This document shows, piece after piece, positions 1-5,506 of a DNA stretch of 5,520 nucleotides. Source of the DNA: an uncultured Eubacteriales bacterium (GTDB lineage: Bacteria; Bacillota; Clostridia; Christensenellales; QAND01); contig UREB01000120.1 in the NCBI GenBank assembly GCA_900546685.1, positions 1 through 5,520 on the forward strand. The letters are read 5' to 3'. Under the pieces are notes generated by a model. It was not told the origin of the DNA and did no database searches. It saw nothing but the letters and a program-made list of their open reading frames with translations. A program made the translations under genes and the position numbers. Positions within the stretch are counted from its first letter, which is position 1, and every line of letters begins with the position of its first letter.

Positions 1-1236
1 GGTGGCTTTGACCATCGGCTCCTCCATAAAATCGATCTCGGCAGCAGGCGGCAGGTTACTGGGGTTGTCTATGATCAGCTCCGTACCATCTGTCTTTGTC
101 ACATGATAAATAACGCTGGGGGCTGTTGTCACAATGGAAAGGTCAAATTCCCGCTCCAGGCGCTCTTGCACAATCTCCATGTGCAATAGCCCCAAAAAGC
201 CGCAGCGGAAGCCAAAGCCTAGCGCTGCGCTCGTTTCCGCCTCAAAAGAGATGGAGGCGTCGTTGAGTTGCAGCTTTTCCAACGCATCCTTGAGATCCGG
301 ATAGTCCGCCCCATCCGCCGGATAGATCCCGCAAAATACCATGGGGGTCGCGCGTTTATAGCCCGGCAAGGGCTCGTCCGTGGGGCGCTCTGCGTCGGTA
401 ATGGTATCGCCCACGCGCGTATCCGCCACATTTTTGATGGAAGCGCCAATGTATCCTACCTCGCCGGCGCGCAATACCTCGCGGCTGCGCATCTGCGGTG
501 CGAATACGCCCACCTCCGTCACATCGAACTCTTTTTTGCTGCCCATCATACGGATGCGCATGCCCGGCCTGCATTCGCCGTCAATGATGCGCACAAAGCT
601 GATCGCGCCTTTATAGTTGTCGTAATAGCTGTCAAAGATCAATGCTTTGAGCGGTGCGTCAACATCTCCCTCCGGCGGCGGGATCAGCTCTGTAATCACC
701 TCCAACACCTGGTCCACATTCAGCCCTGTCTTGGCGGAAATTTCCGGGCTCATCGAGGTATCCAATCCAATATCCTGTTCTATCTCGTGCTTCACCACCT
801 CCGGCTGCGCACTCGGCAGATCCACCTTATTGATAACAGGCACGATCTCCAAGTCGTTGTCCAAGGCTAGGTATACGTTGGCTAAGGTCTGCGCCTCTAT
901 GCCCTGGGTCGCATCCACCACCAGCAGCGCGCCTTCGCAGGCCGCCAACGCACGAGAAACCTCATAGGTAAAGTCCACATGCCCTGGCGTATCGATGAGA
1001 TTAAAAACATACTGCTTCCCATCTTTTGCAGTATAATTCATTCGTACCGACTGGCTTTTGATGGTAATGCCGCGTTCCTTTTCCAGTTCCATCGTATCCA
1101 GCAGCTGCTCTTGCATATCGCGCTGCTGTACGGTGCCGGTCATCTCTATCATGCGATCCGCCAGCGTAGATTTTCCGTGATCTATATGTGCAATAATACA
1201 AAAATTACGAATATTGTCCTGGGTATGCTTGCTCAT
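1..1236 (-). CDS. lepA: Elongation factor 4 (LepA), N-terminal 412 residues, cut by window edge
   Basis: This is a ribosome-associated translational GTPase that back-translocates or remodels stalled ribosomes. The frame is open from the ATG at 1236 to the window edge and covers 412 of about 600 residues. The GTPase motifs are complete: P-loop AHIDHGKST (16-24), switch I RGIT (55-58), DTPGH (82-86) and NKVD (136-139), followed by domain II and the start of the domain III region. LepA-specific stretches are present, including GYKRATPMVFCGIYP and CGFLGLLHMEIVQERLERE. The last visible residues, EPMVKAT, match the family. The LepA-specific C-terminal domain lies outside the window. The start is fixed by GGGAGG five bases upstream. 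No frameshift or missing motif is seen. The gene is transcribed divergently from the lipoprotein gene. Identification is very secure. Confidence 0.97.
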   Translation of the reverse strand, partial: MSKHTQDNIRNFCIIAHIDHGKSTLADRMIEMTGTVQQRDMQEQLLDTMELEKERGITIKSQSVRMNYTAKDGKQYVFNLIDTPGHVDFTYEVSRALAACEGALLVVDATQGIEAQTLANVYLALDNDLEIVPVINKVDLPSAQPEVVKHEIEQDIGLDTSMSPEISAKTGLNVDQVLEVITELIPPPEGDVDAPLKALIFDSYYDNYKGAISFVRIIDGECRPGMRIRMMGSKKEFDVTEVGVFAPQMRSREVLRAGEVGYIGASIKNVADTRVGDTITDAERPTDEPLPGYKRATPMVFCGIYPADGADYPDLKDALEKLQLNDASISFEAETSAALGFGFRCGFLGLLHMEIVQERLEREFDLSIVTTAPSVIYHVTKTDGTELIIDNPSNLPPAAEIDFMEEPMVKAT

Positions 1237-1274
1237 GCCATCCTCCCATAACTGCCAATTCATCCATTTTATTT

Positions 1275-1303
1275 ATGATAGCGGAAATTCCTTGCAAAGG
1301 CAA
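1275..1303 (-). promoter_or_regulatory. Predicted sigma-A type promoter of lepA
   Basis: On the minus strand, TTGCCT (1298-1303, 4 of 6 to TTGACA) is followed by a 17-base spacer and TATCAT (1275-1280, 5 of 6 to TATAAT). It lies about 40 bases upstream of the lepA start. Only the match and spacing support it. An alternative -10, TAAAAT at 1266-1271, has no acceptable -35. Confidence 0.5.
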
Positions 1304-1307
1304 ACAT

Positions 1308-1336
1308 TTCCCAAAACTGAAAATGTATCGTATAAT
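1308..1336 (+). promoter_or_regulatory. Predicted sigma-A type promoter of the lipoprotein gene
   Basis: TTCCCA (1308-1313, 4 of 6) is followed by a 17-base spacer and a perfect TATAAT (1331-1336). The start codon is 43 bases downstream of the -10. A second perfect TATAAT sits at 1338-1343 but has no -35 at 17 bases. The -35 box lies four bases from the -35 of the divergent lepA promoter. Confidence 0.6.
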
Positions 1337-1379
1337 TTATAATACTCTACCGATTTTTCTGTTCGGAAAGGAGCTCTCT

Positions 1380-2000
1380 ATGAAAAAACGCGTTTGTACT
1401 TTTCTGCTGAGCCTTTTATTGGCCACGGCCTGCCTTATCGGCTGTGGACAGGCGCCAGACCCCAGTCTACAAGCTCTGAATCAGGCACTGGAAACCGCCA
1501 ACAAAGCATCCGGCGGCACTCTTCAGCTCAGCTATGTAGAGCAAGGAGAGGTCTACCCCGCAGAAACCATCGAATACACATTGGAGGGTAAGTCCGCCGC
1601 CTTTACCCGGGAGGAATACGAAACCGAGGGCAGCAGCAATCTCTACAAATATCAAGATGAGGTGCTGTATCGTGAAATTGCGGACAGCCCCGGTAAATTT
1701 GAAGTATACGACAGTAAGATCCGCTATCAGACCCTATCGGAGATTGCCGGTGTGAATTTGGCCCCGCTGGAGCAAAAAGATATCAGCAGCATCTCTACGG
1801 GCCAACAGGACGGCTTGACTGTCTATACCGTTACCGTGCCGCAGGATGCCCTACTCTTGGCCAGCGATGATGAACAGACTCCTATTGTCATTGACGCACT
1901 GACCAAACGGTTTTATGTAAACGAGGTAGGGATTCTACAAAAAGTGGAATATGATTTCTCTTCTTCCATCGAAATGACCCTTCGAGTGGAATTTTCATAA
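1380..2000 (+). CDS. Secreted lipoprotein of unknown function
   Basis: This 206-residue protein is predicted to be anchored to the outer face of the cytoplasmic membrane by a lipidated cysteine. It has a type II signal peptide: MKKR, a hydrophobic core (residues 5-18), and lipobox LIGC with the lipidated Cys at 22. The mature part begins with a short helical, Gln/Ala-rich linker (about 24-45). It then becomes acidic and beta-strand rich, with alternating patterns such as LTVYTVTVP and a final strand ending in LRVEFS. I do not recognise a named family; the pattern resembles LppX/LolA-like beta-sheet lipoproteins only in general appearance. The frame stays open upstream to 1275, but AAAGGAG at 1367-1373, six bases before the ATG at 1380, and the signal peptide fix the start. 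It is a single-gene unit with its own promoter and terminator. The surface location is secure; the function is unknown. Confidence 0.88.
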   Translation: MKKRVCTFLLSLLLATACLIGCGQAPDPSLQALNQALETANKASGGTLQLSYVEQGEVYPAETIEYTLEGKSAAFTREEYETEGSSNLYKYQDEVLYREIADSPGKFEVYDSKIRYQTLSEIAGVNLAPLEQKDISSISTGQQDGLTVYTVTVPQDALLLASDDEQTPIVIDALTKRFYVNEVGILQKVEYDFSSSIEMTLRVEFS

Positions 2001-2014
2001 TAAAATTCAAACAA

Positions 2015-2039
2015 AAAAAGACGGTGCTGCCGTCTTTTT
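2015..2039. terminator. Bidirectional intrinsic terminator between convergent genes
   Basis: A perfect ten-base inverted repeat, AAAAAGACGG (2015-2024) and CCGTCTTTTT (2030-2039), encloses the five-base loop TGCTG. U-tracts follow on both strands: T-rich sequence at 2035-2046 on plus, and the A-run at 2013-2019 read on minus. It lies 14 bases after the lipoprotein stop and five bases beyond the stop of the minus-strand gene, so it should end both transcripts. Confidence 0.92.
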
Positions 2040-2044
2040 ATTTT

Positions 2045-2350
2045 TTAACCACATCCAAACGGCTGCATCGCCAAAAACTCTTTAAGCGTTTCAATTCCCT
2101 GCCGATAGGCCTCTGGTTCCTGCCCCTGTTTTTTCGGTACCCGCTCTACGATTTCAAAGGCAAACGCCGACGGCCCGTATGCCGTCCACTCCTTTTCCAG
2201 TTCGCATTTGGGGCAATGCCCTTCCTCTTGGCACACCAAAAACCATTGGCGTTCCTTCTGCATATCTACTGTGGCGCATAAAAGCCTCGTTCCGCTCTTT
2301 CGGCAACACAGTGCATACACGCCGCCCGGGCTTTCCATCGTTTCTGCCAT
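2045..2350 (-). CDS. Small degenerate GIY-YIG-like protein, cysteine rich
   Basis: This 101-residue protein looks like the short GIY-YIG-related proteins found in many Firmicutes. GGVY (9-12) stands in the GIY position. An NGK-like turn (SGT, 19-21) is followed by LLC (23-25) where YIG would be. Then come the typical LEKEWTAYG and FAFEIVE stretches and a C-terminal LAMQPFG resembling the family's KLQPYG ending. The YIG motif is lost and no clear catalytic Arg follows it, so nuclease activity is doubtful. Seven cysteines are present, including C40, C46 and C49 next to H45, which might bind a metal. The start at 2350 has AAGGAG nine bases upstream (2360-2365). The gene is divergent from the peptidase gene and converges on the lipoprotein gene at a shared terminator. 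It is a real gene with good confidence; the family call is moderate and the function unknown. Confidence 0.72.
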   Translation of the reverse strand: MAETMESPGGVYALCCRKSGTRLLCATVDMQKERQWFLVCQEEGHCPKCELEKEWTAYGPSAFAFEIVERVPKKQGQEPEAYRQGIETLKEFLAMQPFGCG

Positions 2351-2466
2351 AATATATCTCTCCTTCCCGTCAAGGTTCCTGCTCTTTGTTCTTTTTTCCC
2401 CTAAACCCCCATATGATACAGCACAAGGATTTCCGTCATGGTTCGATAAAGGAGGCTCCTATTCCT

Positions 2467-3762
2467 ATGAAGGTTGTGCGTATGGGCGACCATGGCCCTA
2501 CTGTTTCCTATTTGCAATTGGCTCTTTCCAGGGCAGGGTTTGGCCCCGGAGAGATCGACGGCCTTTTTGGTCCCGCAACGCGCCGTGCCCTGACCGCGTT
2601 TCAGGTTAGCCGGCGTTTGATCGTCGACGGCGTTGCCGGCCCCTTGACCTGGCAGGCGCTTCTGCCTTTTTTACGCGGCTATATTCACCATATCGTGCAT
2701 GGCGGCGATACGCTCTATCAGCTTTCCCGCCTGTACAATACCACGGTATTTGCCATTTTGACTGCCAACCCCGGCCTTGAGCCGGCCCTGCTGATCCCAG
2801 GCCAGCGCATCACCGTTCCGTTCGGCTTTCCCGTGGTCCCTTCTCAGGTTCCCTATTCCTCTCAGCTGGTCTCTCTCATCATCGATGGGCTAACGGCGCG
2901 CTATCCGCAGATCCACACACAAAACATCGGGCAAAGCATCCTAGGGCAGCCGCTGCATACCCTTACCTTTGGCGCCGGCGATACTTCTGTGTTCTTCAAC
3001 GCTAGCCATCACGCCAATGAATGGATCACGACGCCTGTTGTGCTTACCTTTTTAGAGCAGTATGCCAATGCTGTTGCCAGCGGTAGCACCCTATACGATC
3101 TACCAAGCGACGCCCTTTACCAGACTGTTGCGCTGACCATCGCACCGCTGGTCAATCCAGATGGGGTAGATCTTGTGACTGGCTACCTAGATGAAGCTAA
3201 TCCTGCCTTTGCCTCGGCCTCCGCCATTGCAAACACTTATCGCAACATTCCCTTCCCGGAAGGATGGAAAGCCAACATTCGAGGCGTAGATCTCAATCTG
3301 AACTATCCTGCCGAATGGGCCACAGCCAGAGAGATCAAATATGCCTTGGGCTTTAACAGGCCGGCTCCCCGCGATTTTGTGGGCGCTTCCCCTCTATCCG
3401 AGCCGGAATCTCGCGCCCTGCATGCATTGAGTCTGCGCCATCATTTCTCGTTAACGCTATCCTATCATGCCCAGGGAGAGGTCATCTTCTGGCAATTTTT
3501 AGATTATCATGTGCCGCAGGGAGAGCAGATCGGCCAGCAGCTTGCCGATGCCAGCGGCTATGCGCTGGAGGATACCCCCTACAATTCCTCTTTTGCCGGG
3601 TACAAGGATTGGTTTATTCAGACCTTCCTAAAGCCTTCCTATACCATTGAGGTCGGCCGCGGCACCAGCCCACTGCCCGTCGCACAATTTCCACAGATTT
3701 ACCGTGACAACTTGGGTCTGATGGCCATGGCTCTGTTTTTGGCCCCTTCCATAGAAAAATAG
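2467..3762 (+). CDS. Peptidoglycan-binding, LysM and M14 zinc carboxypeptidase-family protein
   Basis: This 431-residue protein probably cleaves peptide stems of peptidoglycan, like the gamma-D-glutamyl-meso-diaminopimelate peptidase I enzymes of spore formers. Domains in order are a PG_binding_1 repeat (about 3-68, with GEIDGLFGPATRRALTAFQ), LysM (about 72-118, with HGGDTLYQLSRLYN and LIPGQRITVP) and an M14 domain (about 135-428). The M14 zinc ligands are H182 and E185 in HHANEW and H334 in SYHAQGE; the catalytic base is E395 in YTIEVGRG. Where classical carboxypeptidases have N-R, this protein reads DLNLN (275-279), a variation I associate with the DAP-peptidase subgroup. The frame is open from 2386, but AAAGGAGG at 2448-2455 and the start of the first domain favour ATG 2467, with an 11-base spacer. 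No signal peptide is visible from either start, as reported for the Bacillus sphaericus enzyme. A spore role is inferred. Confidence 0.92.
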   Translation: MKVVRMGDHGPTVSYLQLALSRAGFGPGEIDGLFGPATRRALTAFQVSRRLIVDGVAGPLTWQALLPFLRGYIHHIVHGGDTLYQLSRLYNTTVFAILTANPGLEPALLIPGQRITVPFGFPVVPSQVPYSSQLVSLIIDGLTARYPQIHTQNIGQSILGQPLHTLTFGAGDTSVFFNASHHANEWITTPVVLTFLEQYANAVASGSTLYDLPSDALYQTVALTIAPLVNPDGVDLVTGYLDEANPAFASASAIANTYRNIPFPEGWKANIRGVDLNLNYPAEWATAREIKYALGFNRPAPRDFVGASPLSEPESRALHALSLRHHFSLTLSYHAQGEVIFWQFLDYHVPQGEQIGQQLADASGYALEDTPYNSSFAGYKDWFIQTFLKPSYTIEVGRGTSPLPVAQFPQIYRDNLGLMAMALFLAPSIEK

Positions 3763-3763
3763 C

Positions 3764-4543
3764 TTATGGCGCGGCAGGCTCCGGCTGCCTTTGTCCCGCC
3801 GCTGCGGTGTATACAAGGAATTGATCTCCTTCAAGCCTTAAAAGCCGTTTCATCGATACATCATCAAAAACGCACATCGTGCAGGCCGCCAGCCCCAGGC
3901 CCTCTGCCGCCAAGTAAAAATTTTGCCCGATGTGCCCCGCATCCAAATAGAGATTGCGGTATCCACGCTGGCCGTGATGCCAAACCATACGTTCCGGCAC
4001 TGCGATCCAAAAAAAGGTCACGGCGCTGTTGTGTTGAAATCGGTTGCTGGTAAAGGCCGTATCCAATGCGCAAAGCCAATCGGATGTCGTTTCTCCAAGC
4101 CATCCCAACGCATGCTCTTTGGCCAGATAGCGATACAAACCTGGCGCCAGCCCCTTCACCCGCCGCACCAGCACGATTGTTTCTATAGCGTGCTTGGCCC
4201 CCGCGGAGGGTACCGGACGCAGTGTAGCATTCCCATTGAACACAATCTCCTTTTCAATGCCCTGCGTGACACCGCATAAACAGGAAAGCGCCTGTATCTC
4301 CAACGCCTCTTCTGCGTATGTGCGCCTGCTGCGGCGCTTTTCCATGACCGTCCAAAGGCAGCTGGATGGCAATGCTTGCTGCCAGGGCGGCAGCAGCACG
4401 GTTTCCATGCCTTTCTCCGCTGTCTAAAACGGTATGGGTTGCGGTTCTCCCTGTCTACGTCCTGTTTGCGAAAAATCATAGTAGGATGTTTCTTGGACAA
4501 ACCTGGGGCCGATCTCCAGCGCTGTCTTATCTTTTTCTCTCAT
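3764..4543 (-). pseudogene. SagB/ThcOx-type nitroreductase interrupted by an in-frame TAG
   Basis: This is a flavin (FMN) oxidoreductase-fold protein related to SagB-type dehydrogenases. Reading from ATG 4543 gives 259 codons before the TAA, interrupted by TAG at codon 40 (4424-4426). Before the stop are family-like N-terminal features: IGPRFVQETSYY (11-22) and GEPQP (32-36). After it come EKRRSRRTY (68-76), PSAGAKHAIE, GLAPGLYRY, and RGYRNLYLDAGHIGQNFYL, the flavin-fold core. Both parts share one frame and fit together like one 240-260 residue family member. GGAG at 4550-4553, six bases before ATG 4543, supports that start; ATG 4567 is in frame but lacks a good site. A conventional call would be the 214-residue part from ATG 4408, which has GGAG at 4415-4418. 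It is the last gene of the carbonic anhydrase unit and overlaps the alkyltransferase end by 17 bases. No YcaO or cyclodehydratase partner is visible, so the substrate is unknown. Decay, suppression, reinitiation or error are all open. Confidence 0.8.
4406..4418 (-). promoter_or_regulatory. Ribosome site and ATG just after the internal TAG (possible reinitiation start)
   Basis: GGAG (4415-4418), a six-base spacer and ATG (4406-4408) lie directly after the TAG at 4424-4426. Translation stopping at the TAG could restart here and make the 214-residue nitroreductase core. The 13 bases match the gene's own start context at 4541-4553 in 12 positions. Confidence 0.4.
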
Positions 4544-4864
4544 GTCTTTCTCCACTCTTTTGGCCATTTTTCAAATCCACCCTGCCATCCGATAAAAAAG
4601 GTACGCCCTCTGCTTCCAGTAGGGCAGCTTGCTCTGCATATCCCGGCGCGGTGTCGCCTTTGGCGTTGACCACGCGATGGCACGGCGTTGTAGGATCTTT
4701 ACAATGCGCCAGCGCCTGCCCCACCTGCCTAGCTGCCCTGGGAGAGCGCCGATACGCCAAGCGATCTCTCCATAGGTTGCCACCTGTCCGGACGGGATTT
4801 GCTTCACAGCCTCATACACTCTCTGAGAAAATGAATGCCGCATCATTGTGCATTTCCGATCCAT
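4527..4864 (-). pseudogene. Single-domain O6-alkylguanine-DNA alkyltransferase (MGMT family), frameshifted
   Basis: MGMT-family proteins repair O6-alkylguanine by moving the alkyl group to their own cysteine. The first part, from ATG 4864 (or 4846/4843), reads SFSQRVYEAVKQIPSGQV then ATYGEIAWRIG up to codon 39 (4748-4750). The family sequence continues two bases further on in another frame from 4745: SPRAARQVGQALAHC, then PCHRVVNAKG with the alkyl-acceptor Cys at 4680-4682, then LLEAEGVPF and DGRVDLK, ending at TAA 4527. Skipping GC at 4746-4747 gives a 111-residue protein (104 from the third ATG), normal for the short single-domain form. The Cys is kept, so it is not an ATL protein, which has Trp there. 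Without correction the first frame runs on as unrelated sequence to 4571. ATG 4864 is four bases after the carbonic anhydrase stop, with GAGG at 4874-4877. The break is either recent or a sequence error. Confidence 0.88.
4541..4553 (-). promoter_or_regulatory. Ribosome site and ATG deciding the full-length SagB-like start
   Basis: GGAG (4550-4553) is six bases before ATG (4541-4543), inside the 3' end of the alkyltransferase frame, so the two genes overlap. This start places the conserved IG..F...T.Y segment about ten residues from the N terminus, as I recall for the family. Confidence 0.55.
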
Positions 4865-4868
4865 TCGA

Positions 4869-5414
4869 TTACGCCTCTATGCGTCGCATTGCGCCGGTAT
4901 AGGTATCCATGACAAACCCATAAATCGCCACATCCTTTGGCACAAGCGGATGATTTCTCAAAAGCTCTACCGCCTCCCGTACCGAGGTATCCACATCCTC
5001 AAATCCGCTGAGCCAGCTTGCAAAATCGATTCCACAATAGTCCATCATATCCAGTGTTTGCTGCGCAATGCCCTTTTGCTTCATTTTCTCGATCAATGCT
5101 TGGCTATCCATATGCTGTACGCCGCAGTCCGTATGCCCTATGATCAATATCTCCTCAACGCCCAGCTCATAGATGGCAATCAAAAGGCTTCGTACCGCGC
5201 TGCCGAACGGCTGGGTAATCGTAGCGCCCGCGTTCTTAATGATTTTTACATCCCCGTTTTTCAATCCCAGCGCTGCAGGCAGCAGTTCTGTCAGCCTTGT
5301 GTCCATACAGGATAAAATGGCGATCTTTTTATCCGGATATTTGCTTGTTGCATATTGTTCATATTGTTTTTCTTCTACAAATTTTGTATTAAAGGCCAGC
5401 AATTCCTCTACCAT
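4869..5414 (-). CDS. Beta-class carbonic anhydrase
   Basis: This 181-residue cytoplasmic zinc enzyme interconverts carbon dioxide and bicarbonate. The zinc and catalytic residues are all present: C36, D38 and R40 in SCMDTRL, and H94 and C97 in IGHTDCG. The KNAGA segment (60-64) and the following helix (SAVRSLLIAIYELGV) match the family. Its length and motif spacing resemble the short Firmicutes enzymes such as Bacillus subtilis YtiB. The start at 5414 is fixed by AAGGAGG at 5424-5430, nine bases upstream. It is the first gene of a three-gene minus-strand unit; the alkyltransferase start follows its stop by four bases, so the genes are probably co-transcribed and translationally coupled. It is the only member of the unit without a lesion. 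Confidence 0.96.
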   Translation of the reverse strand: MVEELLAFNTKFVEEKQYEQYATSKYPDKKIAILSCMDTRLTELLPAALGLKNGDVKIIKNAGATITQPFGSAVRSLLIAIYELGVEEILIIGHTDCGVQHMDSQALIEKMKQKGIAQQTLDMMDYCGIDFASWLSGFEDVDTSVREAVELLRNHPLVPKDVAIYGFVMDTYTGAMRRIEA

Positions 5415-5442
5415 GGAGTTTCGCCTCCTTGTTTTTTGATTT

Positions 5443-5472
5443 ATTGTACCATTGCCATATCGTTCCCGCCAA
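5443..5472 (-). promoter_or_regulatory. Predicted promoter of the carbonic anhydrase unit
   Basis: On the minus strand, TTGGCG (5467-5472, 4 of 6) is followed by an 18-base spacer and TACAAT (5443-5448, 5 of 6). TG one base before the -10 makes it an extended -10 type. It lies 28 bases upstream of the carbonic anhydrase ATG and 12 bases above its ribosome site, so the leader is short. Confidence 0.6.
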
Positions 5473-5482
5473 TCCCTGTATC

Positions 5483-5506
5483 AAAAAAGGAGCAGATAAG
5501 CCACTC
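5483..5506 (-). terminator. Possible weak intrinsic terminator of a gene beyond the right edge
   Basis: On the minus strand GAGTGG (5501-5506), loop CTTAT and CTGCTC (5490-5495) can form a six-pair stem with two G-U pairs, followed by C and six T (5483-5489). It would isolate the carbonic anhydrase promoter from upstream transcription. The stem is short, so the call is tentative. Confidence 0.3.

Noticed and set aside
268..870. 200-codon plus-strand open frame
   Set aside because: It lies entirely antisense to the conserved lepA frame, lacks a ribosome site and has a His/Arg-rich shadow composition.
1237..1245. Two-codon mini-frame ATGGCATGA ending on the lepA start
   Set aside because: Its ATG directly abuts the GGGAGG ribosome site, leaving no spacer for initiation.
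2386..2417. Possible promoter of the peptidase gene with TATGAT at 2412-2417
   Set aside because: No -35 box at 16-18 bases (TTGTTC is 20 bases away), and no convincing sporulation sigma-factor boxes either.
2386..2466. Upstream 27-codon extension of the peptidase gene
   Set aside because: The extension is not a signal peptide, lacks a ribosome site, and AAAGGAGG at 2448-2455 serves the ATG at 2467.
2208..2609. 133-codon plus-strand open frame
   Set aside because: It runs antisense to the GIY-YIG-like gene and then out of frame through the peptidase start; no ribosome site or motif.
3764..4408. SagB-like gene as evidence of a thiazole/oxazole peptide cluster
   Set aside because: No YcaO, SagC-like or precursor peptide gene is in the window, and stand-alone members of this family are common.
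4527..4760. Separate gene starting at TTG 4760 for the second half of the alkyltransferase
   Set aside because: GGAG lies seven bases before the TTG, but the product would lack the N-terminal half of the domain; a frameshift explains the pattern better.
4366..4902. 178-codon plus-strand open frame over the two damaged genes
   Set aside because: The minus strand carries recognisable family motifs throughout; this frame shows none and is a shadow.
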